From NCBI GenBank assembly GCA_905221605.1, contig CAJNDS010000768.1:270359-334358 (forward strand): a DNA stretch of 64,000 bases. The letters run 5' to 3'. Each line of letters starts with the position of its first letter. Position 1 is the first letter of the stretch. This document shows positions 32,405 to 42,673 of the stretch, one piece after another. The notes beneath the pieces are model-generated. The model saw only the letters and a list, made by a program, of their open reading frames with translations. It searched no databases and had not been told where the DNA came from. A program made the translations under genes and the position numbers. Origin of the DNA: Symbiodinium natans (Eukaryota; Sar; Dinophyceae; Suessiales; Symbiodiniaceae).

Positions 32405-35400
32405 TCCGAGGAGGCCACCAGCATTGGCAGAAGCTTCTCCACATCCTCCAGGGCGCCAGCGCGGTGTCTGAGCCTCTGGGGACGATGCGCAGCTGGGTCT
32501 TTGAAGGGACTTTGGGGCTTCAGGTTCTTGGTGTTTGGGTGGCTGCGGAGGCTCACCGGAATTGAGGCCTGCAGGACAACCTGATCATTGCGACTTTGCA
32601 GGAGCTGAAAGGCCGACGCTGGAGGTCAGTTTGGCAAAGCTGCGGCTCACATCAAGGGAGGGTGCAAAGAATGGGCCCAGAGATTACACGTGGTCACACG
32701 GGGATCTGCCCCTTGAAAGTCAAGGCCTTGGAGCTCGGGGAGACTCCGGCTCACAAGTCGCAGTGTTACCTGGGCGCCCGAGCTCGTAGCGTGCCTGTGC
32801 TCGGCGGTACAAGGCCTTCCCAGGACAACTGGGGGTTTTGGGGCTTTGGGGGGGCCGAAACCGCTGAAACACGCAAGCTCAACCCCCATGATTGCCTCAA
32901 ATTGAGGCTGGGATCTGTACCTACTCGCGCCGGAAACCGTGAATTCAGGGCTCAGGTCTTCTAAGCCAGGAGCACTGCACTCGACGAGCCTTGGCATTGC
33001 CTGAGTTGAGGCTCAGAGCCTGCCACGGAGAGCGCACACCCAAAGCCAAGATGTCCTACAAGCCCTACGACACCTCTAGACACCTGGACTACAGGCCCCG
33101 AGCTTAGAGAAAGCGAATTGAGTGTTCTTATCGATAAAATGCCGTTAGCTGTCTTGCTAAAGGACACAATGAAACAGGATGAAATCTGGATTATGTGCGG
33201 TCCTGCCGTCGCTGCCGCTGTCAACAGTTCCCATGCAGCATGCTCACTTGGCGTTAGTTAGCTCCAGGCCCCCGCAAAGCACGCCTTCGTGCAGTCCTCC
33301 TCCGCGCCAGGCCACTGCTTCAGCCGTAGCCGGGCAAAAGCCTCACCATTTAGGGTTTACTTGTCACGGGGGGTGGCTCCTTCCCCCCCCATGCTCGCGC
33401 CGGTTAACTCACATCTTTGCGTGTGAAGTCACATCTTCGCAGGGACACGCGGCTGCGAGCGAAGTCACATCACCCCGCATAAAGTCGCATCACAGAGACA
33501 CATGTTGAAGCCTTTCCCCCAATGTGCACGCGCCGCACGCACATCTTCTCGACACACATGCAAAATACGCACTTGTCACCGCACGCCTGGGAGGGGAGCA
33601 CATTTTTGTCAGCGTGAATGAGATTTCTGCTTGGGGGTCCAAATGGGTTCTGACCAATCTTGGAATTCGCGAATCCCCAGTGTGCACGCGCCCGAGATAC
33701 GACTTTGCACAAGAAGATACGACTTAATCTACCCCCTTGTAGCCCCAAGACCTTTCACGCTCGGGGGATTTTAGATTACGTGCAACGCCTGCTGTCCAGG
33801 GCCTGAGTGAGGCCTCTGCTTTGTCAGGGCATGGACCCTGCTGTTTTCCTTAAACCTTCGCCGTATGGTGCCCGGCAAACAACTGTTCTGCGGGCTGCCA
33901 TGCCAAAAACATCTTGAACGGCACTGCACTTGCAAACAGATCTCAGATCAAACAGAAGCTCAGGCTCCAAATCGTAGCCAACAAGCCTAAGCTCCAGTTA
34001 GTCAAGTCCAACATCCCGAAATCCTCAACGCAGGTGCGCGTGACACTCACCTGCCCCCCCAATGCATGAAAGACAAGTCCCGGCCCCAAACTCAAGTCCC
34101 GAATCCAACCCTAAAACCCTAAACCCTAAACCCGAAACCCTAAACCCTAAACTCCACTGAACCCAAGAAAAAAAAGACGTGAGCCCCAGCATCTCAGCAT
34201 GGAAGCGCCGAGCCCGGTGCCCGGTTGGAATGCAGCACTGCAAGCAAGGACCCGGGAGCCTGCAGAAGCACACACGCCCATTCAACCAAATCTACTATTT
34301 GCTTAAGAACCCCCCAAAAGAGTAAAGATTAATAGTCCCTATATTACCCTTGATAAGGAAGAATGTTTTTTATCTTTTGGGGGGTTCTTAGGCAATTAGT
34401 AGCAATCACTTGCTTCGGAGCCTCCGTCACCTTGCCCGACTCCTTCGCCACCCAGATGGCCTTCGAGAACCACCTGCAAAAGATTCCTCATCTCAATGCA
34501 GACCAAAGCGAAAACTGTGAATCCCAGCTGCCTTCAGGACACTTGACAAAGGAACTGGCAGGGGCACTAGAGGACTGCGCCAGGAGCCTGGGTCCAAATT
34601 TGCCTTACTGTCCCGCTTGTAAGCAGAAATCTTCTCCTGGTGTTTGCCCCCCTTTCCTTGAATTCCGACTTGGCAGCGTGTTCAACACATCGGGCCCCCC
34701 CCCCCCTCTCAATTCTTAGATTCTTACTGTAAGGGGATTTTACTATTTGGGGACCTTTTTTTTTGGGAGTCCCCTGTTTTCGTAGACCCCCATATGCCCC
34801 AACCGAACAAGCCCCGACGGCAGAAGCCTCTCCGCATCGCTGACCTTGCCTGCGAATGTAGCAAGTGGGCACCGGGATGCACTTTGCTTCGTGCATTCGT
34901 TTCAGTGGCGTTCATGTTTACTGCGCTGTTCTGATTCTTTCGTCAGCGGGACTCCTCCATTATGGGGAAGGTTGCAGCTGGTAGGAAAATGGAGGGACAA
35001 CCCAGATGGCCAGACACGGTTGGGGAAGCCCGGATTTCGGGGTAGAAACACATCTAGCCTGGGCTACGAAACCTGTGAGTCAAGGCTACAGCGCAGGCAA
35101 TCTAATGCCTAGAGAGCCTGCTTTTTTGGGACGGCAAGCCCCAACCACACAACGGTGTCATGCCATGTAAGAGTAGGCATCGAGGTCGAAGGGTTAGGCG
35201 CCACGCGGTCGCCACCCTTCGATCTGTGAGCACTGAACAACCCCAGGCTTAGCCGGAAACCGGAAATCCTGAGACCTCAAAACAGCTGAGATGCTGGCCC
35301 TCCGTAAACAGCGCGTTGGCTCGTTCCTTCGCCTGCACGTGACATGTCTGAGTTCCCGAGCTCAAGGCTTCTAGGCCCTAGCTGGCAGGTGAGGTCCATG

Positions 35401-38400
35401 TACAGTTTTGAAGGGTCCGAAGAGAACTGAGTAGTCCCAGCCCTAACTTGAAAGCACTAAGCACCAAGCTCTAGACCTCAAGCCCCCCGAAAGTGCCGAA
35501 GCTTCCCTTCCAGCCGAAGCAAGAAGCCCGAAGAAGGGCCCCAAGAAGATGCCCCTAACTGCACAGATTAAATGCCCCCTGAGCCCGAGGTTTGGGACGG
35601 ACAAAACCCAACCTGAAACCCCTATTTCTGTGGATCAGTGGCGGGGCAACCGGCAGCGAATTGACTTTTGGAGATGTGGGTTGGAGAAGTTGCCCGCCTG
35701 CGCCCCAAGGCCTCACAAGAAGCCCCCGAAAACACAGCAAAAGCCACTAAAAAGCCTTAACATAGCCTGAAACCCTCAGCCCTTCACCCCTCAACTTCTC
35801 AAGGAACTTCCGCACCTTCTCCAAGCCGGCGATGGTGAACCTCAAGCCGCAAAGACTGGGCGGCGGCCGAACGAACCCGGATTCATGGGCCATTTGCAGG
35901 CATCTCACCGTGCCTCTCGGGTTCCGGAGAGTATCCACGAACACAGCAGTGCAAGGAAGGAAGATGCCAGACCAAGCAAAAGCCCTACTGGCTGCGAATG
36001 CGATGTCTAAACTCCTACGTTCCAGAACAGCGACCTCAGGCCTTCTAGAATTCAAGGACGTTTCTTCAACACTTTCAGAGCTCAAGAAGAACGAGCCCCA
36101 AAACACACTGCAGCTCCCAGGAAATACCCGACGCCCTAGCAGAAATGACCCTGCAACCCTAAACTAAACATGTTCCAGCCCAGGACTAAACCCCAGAATC
36201 CCGAAACCTGACATCGAAAAATACCAAACAAAATACAACTCACTCCTGTGAACCCTAGACCTTCATGGACTACCTTCGGGGATCTGGCTCCACGCGCAGG
36301 TCGTCGTAGGGCTCTGCCGCGCTCGTCTGTGCGTTGTTTGGGCACAAAGTTGTATCATTGGGGTTTCAGCGGTGCGTTGCGAAAAAAATGCCAGGGGAAC
36401 CTCTGGATTGCATAAGCTGCTTCAGCAGAGCTTGCCATTCTCGTGCCAAGACTACAAGAAGGTTTAGTAGCATGAGATTTGTTGATGCACACTCTAGTGA
36501 TCTCTGGCGTCCGTTTCCCTAACCGCTGGAAGCTCAAGGCAACTGCATCTTGAACCCCCTAAGCCCTAAACCCTAAACCCTAAACCGTAAGCCCTAAACC
36601 CTAAACCCTAAACCCTAAACCCTAAACCCTAAACCCTACACCACCGCTTGGCGGGGGCGCCTTTGGCGGCGGCGCATCGTCCTCATCGTCACTCACCTTT
36701 ACTCCAGCCGACCAGGGCAAAGGGTCATGGGAAGGATGCAGGCCTGGGCCTGAGCTTTCAGGCTCCAAGAACCTGAAGAATAAAAAATGGTAGATCCCCG
36801 TATTACCCTTAATAAGGAAGAATATCTTATTTGTTCGGGGTTCTTAAGCAATTATAGGGTTTCATGTTGTTTCAAGGTGGATTTCTCAAGGGCTTGTCCA
36901 GCAATGACCGGAGGGCTGGGGTTCTGGTGGAGGCCCTTCGAAACCTCGAAGATGAGTCTCCGGCAACACCTGCTCCTCTGCACCCCATGAGGGGTTTCTT
37001 CACAAGGGCTCATACCGACTACCGGGACCTTGAAAAAAGGGCCGCAAATAACTCCAGCTCAACCCGCTCAGGGCCCACAAGGCCTCAAAAACCGCCCACA
37101 AAAGCACCCAAGACACAGAGCACCAAGGATCCCAAAAAAAAAAAAAGAAGGCTCTGGGACTTCGGCCTCCTGGACATGCAGACGGCGGAAGCCGGTGGGA
37201 GGCGCCGCCTTTGAAAATCAAAAAAAGGGGGCTAACTTCCCTGTGCTATGGAAAAAGTGCGTGCAGAACTGCAACTCGGCGGTGTCCCAAAGTGAAAAAA
37301 CCCTTATAAGTGCCACGAGGACTGCAGCCCCCTGAACTCAGCCTGCAGCTTCTTGCTTCAACAGTGGGGCTGCGGACTTGCGAGGGGGGTTTTCGGGCTC
37401 CTACTGCTAGGGTATGCAAACTGCTCATGCAGTGCGTCCCTCTGGTTCATCCAAGCGCGGCACGAATGTAAGCTTCAAGCTGACTAGGGTCGTCGAAGCT
37501 TCTACAAGGTGTCGGGGGTCTAGGGCGTTCAGGATTTATAAGGTGCAGGATCTTTTCGGGCAGACCACGCAGTTGAACACCATGGACGACGATTTGCAAA
37601 CCACAGACGTGGATGAGAACAAATAAATAGGTCTTCAACATGATTTTGCTGTGTTGAGACCAGGCATGCCAGGCATGTAATTGTCAAAGAAGGCGTGGGC
37701 AAAGATGCACAGGGGTTTGTTAAGTTGCGATAGGACTTGCCAGGTGAACCGTTTACAAATTCTGAAACCAAGGATGGACTGGCTCTTTCTGAACATCATT
37801 GCAAAAATCTTACACCAATCGTCCGGCCCTTACCTGGCCACAAAGGCCCCGACAGCCGGGCTGGTGGAAACTGGCCTCAACTGAAGCTGTGATGTAGGAC
37901 CCCAGAGGCTCCAAAACCTCTTAATTAAGGAATATACCTTAACTTATAATAGGAACTCTCATATGATTTAAGGTACATTCCTTAATTAAGGGGTTTTGGA
38001 GTCTCTGGGGATTATCTGAAAGATGCTGTGGGTGTGCTCTGCTTCTTTCTGGGCGCGTGTAAGGAGGCAGAGCTGAGAGTCGAGAGTGTTCTCACAGCAG
38101 TCTCACGCAGCAACAGGCTTTGCAGCGTTGCGGACTCCTGAACTCTCACTACTCTAGCTCTACCCCAAACCCCTTGATCCGCCGGCTTCTGCTAATCCTA
38201 AACCCTAAACCCTAAATTTCAAACTGCCTCCAAAGCAGGAGGCTCCTTGGCCCAGCCCCCCCGAGCAACTGCAGCTCTGGAGGCTCAAGTGCCTCTGAAG
38301 CGCGACATCTGCTCGGGCGCGCGGCTTGGCAGGGCTTGGCGACGTCGGCCCTCCGCCGTGTCCATTGCTCATCTGGGGGCGGGACGTGGATCAGCGCACT

Positions 38401-39284
38401 CTCGGAAAGCCCTGCCCCCCCAATCCTCCACAAAATCCCTGAACCAGCTGTAGAGATTTTGTGTCCACCTGAACATCCACGAGGTTTAAAATTTCAAACC
38501 CAAGGTGTGACATGGCACCCAACTGGGACAATATGTGGGGGTTTCCGACAATAATAGGGGCACCCTTTTTTGGGGGGTCCCTAGATGGGGAATTCTTCTG
38601 TTTGGGGTACATTAGGGGCACCCCTAGTTTGGGAAATGCCCATACATGATTTCAAGTTCTGAGGTCCCCAAGCATCAGCAGCACAATTCTAGGATCTGTG
38701 ACGCTCTTGACTCGATAGCCCCCTTTACTTGTTCGTGTAAGCAGCCTGGAGCCTCTGGAACGTTGTATGAGAGACGAACCACGCCAAACTGGAACTCCGG
38801 AACGGTCCAACATCTCCGGCTACGAAGCTTGAAGCTTCCCGGTGCATGTCTTGGGATGTTCACCCTTATACTAACAGCTCCTTAAGAGGGATTCTCGTAC
38901 CCCCGATTGCAATCCCTATTAGTACAAGGGGAGAACATCCCCTTGCACGTCCTTGATCCCCGATGTTTGAAAGCGCCACGAAAGCAAGGCAACAGAAGAC
39001 CTGAATACCCCCCCTAAGCCCGAAACCCTGGACCCTAAACCCTAAACCCGAAAACCCAAATCGCACATGTGAGTCTGCACACGCACCTTTGGCGGCTCTT
39101 CCTCATCGTCGCTCGCCTCGAACATGGAGGCTTCACCGCACCAACACGAAAACAGCACCAAGTTGTCGGGAATTTTCAGGGGCTTCCGTAGCTTATCCTA
39201 CTTAGCCACTCGACTCCGCAGTCCGAAGGGGGATGCCTCGACGATCTGCATGCGCCTGAATCCTGCCGGCGGCTCTTTGGAAGC
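32405..39284 (-). CDS. TPR-repeat protein gene T5 (divergent copy)
   Basis: Exons recognised: B 39237-39284 (48 bp), A 39087-39116 (30), second A 36661-36696 (36), G 35299-35332 (34), D 34422-34473 (52), C 34221-34259 (39), C2 33285-33317 (33), E1 32778-32815 (38) and E2 about 32405-32467. TPR1 reads AKERANALFTEG and WFSKAIWVAKESGKV. TPR2 reads LLAVLHSNR and QWPGAEEDCTKA. TPR3 reads ALYRRAQARYELG and GALEDVEKLLPML. Exons G and C have exactly the same length and phase as in T1-T4 despite sequence divergence. Exon C ends in a GC donor here but in a GT donor in T1-T4. Introns hold M1 and M2 elements and telomere-like tracts. E3 and the stop were not found. Another possible exon lies at 35788-35855, between the second A and G. 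Confidence 0.68.
33320..33760. other. T5 intron between C2 and C, lower part
   Basis: Carries near-direct repeats of a gaagtcacatc motif (33426-33490). Readings on both strands are unassigned. Confidence 0.4.
34110..34153. repeat. CCCTAAA tract
   Basis: Five to six units, below T5 exon C (34221-34259). Confidence 0.85.
34292..34402. mobile_element. Inverted-repeat element, family M1 (111 bp)
   Basis: Termini ctactatttgcttaagaacc and the inverse ending caattagtag; core tattacccttgataaggaag. It lies in the T5 intron, just below exon D. Confidence 0.8.
34717..34796. mobile_element. Inverted-repeat element, family M2 (partial)
   Basis: The right terminus ttttcgtagacccccatatg is intact; the left end is truncated in the neighbouring ttcttagattcttactgtaa. 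It lies in the T5 G-D intron. Confidence 0.6.
35788..35855 (-). CDS. Possible additional T5 exon (68 bp)
   Basis: Acceptor cgcccag at 35855, donor GGG|gtgaag below 35788. It reads LRFTIAGLEKVRKFLEKLRG, an amphipathic helix-like segment. It lies between T5 exons A and G. The acceptor is followed by T, unlike most exons here, and no counterpart was found in T1-T4. Confidence 0.35.
36556..36640. repeat. CCCTAAA tract
   Basis: Eleven units ending 20 bases from micro-exon A at 36661-36696. Confidence 0.95.
36777..36858. mobile_element. Inverted-repeat element, family M1 (5' truncated)
   Basis: Core tattacccttaataaggaag and right end ggggttcttaagcaatta match other M1 copies; the left terminus is missing. 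Confidence 0.7.
36860..37898. other. Unassigned T5 intron interior
   Basis: Overlapping readings on both strands (for example 36864-37214 plus) without homologues or splice pairs. An A-rich run of 14 bases lies at 37133-37146. Confidence 0.4.
37900..38010. mobile_element. Long-TIR palindromic element, family M5 (111 bp)
   Basis: Ends ccccagaggctccaaaacc and ggttttggagtctctgggg are inverted, continuing inward through cttaattaaggaatataccttaa and its near-exact inverse with only about 25 bases between arms. Nearly the whole element can fold into one hairpin. No other copy was seen in the window. Confidence 0.85.
38198..38217. repeat. Short CCCTAAA tract
   Basis: Three units, left of the exon-like segment at 38.3 kb. 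Confidence 0.75.
38315..38383 (-). CDS. TPR2-helix-like exon in T5 (paralogue of 29172-29239)
   Basis: Acceptor cgcccccag, then DEQWTRRRADVAKPCQAARP. About 70 per cent identical in protein to the 29.2-kb segment, and flanking DNA is also similar (cgcggcttggcag and tccattgctcatctgg). Both lie between exons A and G of a TPR gene. The donor is not fixed. Confidence 0.4.
38533..38642. mobile_element. Inverted-repeat element, family M2
   Basis: Termini atgtgggggtttccgacaat and tagtttgggaaatgcccata are degenerate inverted repeats; internal gggaattcttctgtttgggg block. Confidence 0.65.
38853..38941. mobile_element. Inverted-repeat element, family M4 (89 bp)
   Basis: Termini gggatgttcacccttatact and agtacaaggggagaacatcc are inverted repeats of about 22 bases with few mismatches. 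A partial copy lies at 9305-9378. Confidence 0.75.
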
Positions 39285-39339
39285 CTGCAGAGGGTGTTGC
39301 ATCACTTTGTGCGGCTTGTTTCGGTGCGCGCTGTGCGGA

Positions 39340-39470
39340 CTGTAGGGGGGCTGTAGGGACGGTAGGGACTGTAGGGACTATAGGGACTGTAGAAACTGTA
39401 GGGACTGTAGGGACTGTAGGGACTGTAGGGACTGTAGGGACTGTAGGGTCTGCAGGGTCTGCAGGGTTGT
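39340..39470. repeat. GGGACTGTA minisatellite
   Basis: About 13 tandem copies of a 9-10 bp unit (gggactgtag and variants) directly upstream (minus sense) of micro-exon B of T5. Confidence 0.95.
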
Positions 39471-40032
39471 AGGTGCAGGGCCAGTGCAAGGTTCTGTGCT
39501 GATGCAGTACTTCATGAGCAAGCATTAACCTAAGCTGCTACATCAAGCAAGCACTCTGCCGTTCTACCTACACACACCGGCGTGGAGGCTCTCCCTCCGA
39601 AGTCTCCTGGAACAACACTCTCGAGACAAAAGCCAGTAGCACCCTCAAGCTTCACGGAGGCCTTGGAGTTGCCTTTGGGCGCCTCAGGAGGGCAAACGCG
39701 GCTGTTTCTTCCGGACTGTCGGGTCGCGCCGAAGGTCTGCACAAGATTCTACCCCAATGCGAAATTTCAAAGTGGGCCCCGGCAGTCAGCTCACAGGTGG
39801 CACGAAGAGGTGCGGTCGCCGCGGGGGCAGGCAGAGATGCAAGTACAGACGTATAGACCAGGGCATGTAATGGAATGAAAGTATAGGCCAAGCTTTCAAG
39901 TGTGTGGCTCTACGCAACGGAACAAGTTGCAAAGGGCTACACTGGCTACATGAGAGCTTGGCACATGTTGAGAGACGTAACTCTCTTGATGTTGCGCTGT
40001 CTGACCCGCAGTTCCTTTGCAAAAGCGCCCCA

Positions 40033-40219
40033 TTGCGCCAATACACTGGTGGCCAACGACACCCCTGGCACGGTGATCGCCAAGGACTGCGTGGTCTTGG
40101 TTTTCAAGTTCGGGGTGGAGACTGGTGCGTGGGCATACGTGGGCCGAGGAGATGCGTCCGTTTCGGCCAAGCATGGCCTTCCTATGGCCACCACCATCAT
40201 GGAAGGGCACATGTTCTAG
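40033..40219 (+). CDS. Possible plus-strand exon or retroposed fragment
   Basis: The frame reads DTPGTVIAKDCVVLVFKFGV then ETGAWAYVGRGDASVSAKHG and ends ATTIMEGHMF before a TAG. Third codon positions are strongly G/C over more than 50 codons, unlike the opposite strand. It starts near a cccgcag acceptor-like site. No family was recognised. It is on the opposite strand to T5, in whose 5' region it lies. Confidence 0.4.
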
Positions 40220-40678
40220 AAATTCGTCGTGGGCCCTGTCGGGTCTCGGGCATGATGTACTCCAGTGCCGCGGCTTTCGTGGCGACATGGTGGACATTGC
40301 GCTAGGGGCCGAGAGCTCAAGAGATTCAAGAGCATGATAGAGTCATAGAGCATCGGACGAGTTTGGGCTGCGATTGATTTGCCGAACTCTGCCATATTCA
40401 TGCTTCACAACATACCTGTGGCACGGGGCGAGCAGAGAGAAAAGCGTCGCAAGTGAAACTTCGGATCGTTGTCGGATCTCAACACTGAATTTCTTCCGCG
40501 AAGATTGACCTACTTGCTTTATGTAAAGGTTCTTGCGCTCTCGGCCAAAGCATCATTGCATTGATTCTGAGTCTACAGCCTGATTGTGTTTGGGGAGCAC
40601 CTGAAGTACTTGCGACTTCGGATTTGCTATCGGTGCAAAGATGGAGCTTTTGGGTGGAGGCACTTTGTTGTTGTTTTA

Positions 40679-40760
40679 CTGTGCTGCGGCTTGGCTTGGC
40701 TTGAGTTTGGCTTGGCTGGGGGTTGGTCGGCTTGGCTTGGGGTTTGGCTTGGCTGGGCAA
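40679..40760. repeat. TTGGC-rich simple repeat
   Basis: GGCTTGGCTTG and GCTTGGCTGGG units. The complementary strand gives Ser/Gln/Ala/Lys/Pro-rich readings that are repeat artefacts. Confidence 0.8.
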
Positions 40761-40859
40761 AAGGTGCAGGTTTATTGCTTCCTACAAGTAGGTGACTTGC
40801 AGCCCTCGTTGCAAACACAACTGTCTTATGACAGGCTTGATTTGCAAACGCATAGCTCG

Positions 40860-41076
40860 TATGACAGGGTTGGAACAGATTCATATGGGTTTTGAAGCAA
40901 TTCCTTGACAGCATGATGTTCTTCAAAGCAAGCTTGCCTGAATTAAAAAGTGGTGGGGCCCCTCCCAAAAAAAATGCGAACACGATGCTCGCGTGACAGG
41001 GTTGGAATGAATCCATCTAGGGGTCTTGAAGCAACTCCTCTTGACGGCATATGATGTTCTTGAAAGCAAGTTGGCA
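40860..41076. repeat. Imperfect direct duplication (about 80 bp, period about 133)
   Basis: A block from tgacagggttgga through ttgaagcaa and gatgttctt to aaagcaag occurs at 40862-40937 and again at 40995-41076, with substitutions and small indels. Confidence 0.8.
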
Positions 41077-41280
41077 CGGCTTAAAACATGTGCTCAATGT
41101 GCCTTGTGCAATTTTTCCCGATGGCGGCACCTTGGACCTAGGAACCAAGGCAAGAGCCAAGCCAAGGCCGCACTTTGTAACTTAGGACAACACGGGGGCC
41201 AACCCGAGCCAAGCCAAGCAGCACCTAGGAAAACAAGGACGCCAAGCCGCGCCAAAAGCCAAGCCAGCCCTCAGAAAAAA

Positions 41281-41320
41281 TATAACAATAATAATAATCA
41301 TAATAATAATAATAATAATA
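41281..41320. repeat. (AAT)n microsatellite
   Basis: AATAATAAT run with two interruptions. Confidence 0.9.
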
Positions 41321-41402
41321 TCGGGCCCGAGCTTTGCTCCGTCCCGCGATCCTGCACTGCGACTTTCACGTAATGTCTTCTGAAAATATCTGAGCCGTTG
41401 GC

Positions 41403-41432
41403 TGGTGCCGGCTCCTCCTCATCGTCGCTAGC
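41403..41432 (-). CDS. Outlying micro-exon A
   Basis: Acceptor gctgcgag|G at 41432, then ASDDEEEPAPA in phase 0, homologous to exon A of the TPR genes. The donor end is approximate. A CCCTAAA/TTTAGGG junction lies within 45 bases (41473-41571). It may be a further N-terminal module of T5 or a relic of a sixth copy. Confidence 0.5.
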
Positions 41433-41472
41433 CTCGCAGCAACCGGCCCTCACCGTAATCACCTAGATCCCT

Positions 41473-41571
41473 AAACCCTAAACCCTAAACCTTTAGGGTT
41501 TAGCTTTTAGCTTTTAGGGTTGAGGGTTTAGGGTTTAGGGTTTAGGGTTTAGGGTTTAGGGCTTAGGGACG
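41473..41571. repeat. Abutting CCCTAAA and TTTAGGG tracts
   Basis: Three CCCTAAA units switch directly to TTTAGGG units (about ten, with GCTTTTAG variants) at 41490, making a near-palindromic junction with no unique segment between. Confidence 0.9.
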
Positions 41572-41957
41572 TAGACCAAACCTGGAACTCTAACCACCCC
41601 ATCATATACCTGTCGAAGGATTAGGGGTCAGGGTCAGTGCGATCTGAGTTCATCTCTCGCCTAGATTCTAGGATCCAGACTTGGAAAATAGCGGCGCTTC
41701 GGCTAGAGCAACTCCCAGATGACCCGTTGCAGTAGAAGCTTCGGATGTAGAATGCAGGAATGAAGGCGGCTATACCCGCCCCGAAAGTCCCAATGCTTTT
41801 ATGACATCCAGTCCAGCCCCCTTCGATCACCTCCTAAACCCTAAATCCATGGATAGCCTCCAAACAACCCCGGCCTTCAAGACCCCCGAAATGCAGGGTT
41901 TAGCTTCCGACAGGTATAGGTTCCCATTGTGGCGGCGCATGTCTAACAAGCACCGAT

Positions 41958-42671
41958 TTGAACGAGCTTGGCTTGCGTCAAAAAAGACACAAAACGAAAA
42001 CATTGCCCAGAGTCCAGCTCTGCTGCAGACTCGATTGCGTGCGTGCAAGCCAGCGCGCAAGCCAGAAGGGGCTCGATGCATATGGATGTATTCCAGGGCG
42101 ATCCCCCATGGATATGGCGTGGTCGTTGCAGTCCTCGATTGAGGAAACGTTTTATTCGCAGGCGTCGCTTGCAGGTGCATCAATGGACCTTACCAAGGCT
42201 TTTAACTTGATCCCGAGAGATGGGTTCCAGGCAATTGCGTGTCAGCTTGGATGGCCCAACACGTTGCTTAGGGCCCATGATGCTTTTCTGAGAGGGCTTA
42301 ATCGGTTTTTCTGCTTTGGCGGGACTTTGCATCGCCCCACTTCCTCGTCAGTTGGAGTTCCAGAAGGCTGCCCTATATCTGTGGCGGCTATGATGGTTAT
42401 TACTTGGGTTGCAGACGCGCGCATGAGAGCGATGACGCATGTATCTTTACACAGTTATGTGGACAACTGGTCTGTTCAGCATAGTGATGCAAATATAGTT
42501 CTGCAAGCTACAGCAAATGCAGTGGAGACAATTGAGTCGTTGGCCATGTCTATGTCTTTTGACAAGCTGAAGATGTACGCCACAGATGTGAAAGCGCGAA
42601 AGTTCCTGAGAGCTTCCCAAATCTCAGGTCACTCTCTGCAAGTGGTTCATGATTTTAAGGATTTAGGGTTT
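41958..42671 (+). pseudogene. Reverse transcriptase domain (partial)
   Basis: Motif A MDLTKAFNLIP (D near 42186), motif B SVGVPEGCPIS (about 42350-42380) and motif C SYVDNWS (about 42453-42473). Motif C has YVDN in place of the usual Y/F-x-DD; loss of the second Asp probably means an inactive enzyme, although a variant catalytic box cannot be excluded. The frame continues to DLGFSF and is then lost at a ttttctttt run. Upstream, a fragment in another frame (41868-41960) may be the degraded N-terminal RT part. Confidence 0.8.
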
Positions 42672-42673
42672 TC

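Noticed and set aside
33426..33500. Short spaced repeats of GAAGTCACATC as a CRISPR-like array
   Set aside because: Only three or four imperfect copies with irregular spacing in a eukaryotic intron; no CRISPR features.
39901..40305. Three overlapping readings of 88-133 codons on both strands
   Set aside because: Only one frame (plus, ending at 40219) shows coding-like third positions; the others are its shadows.
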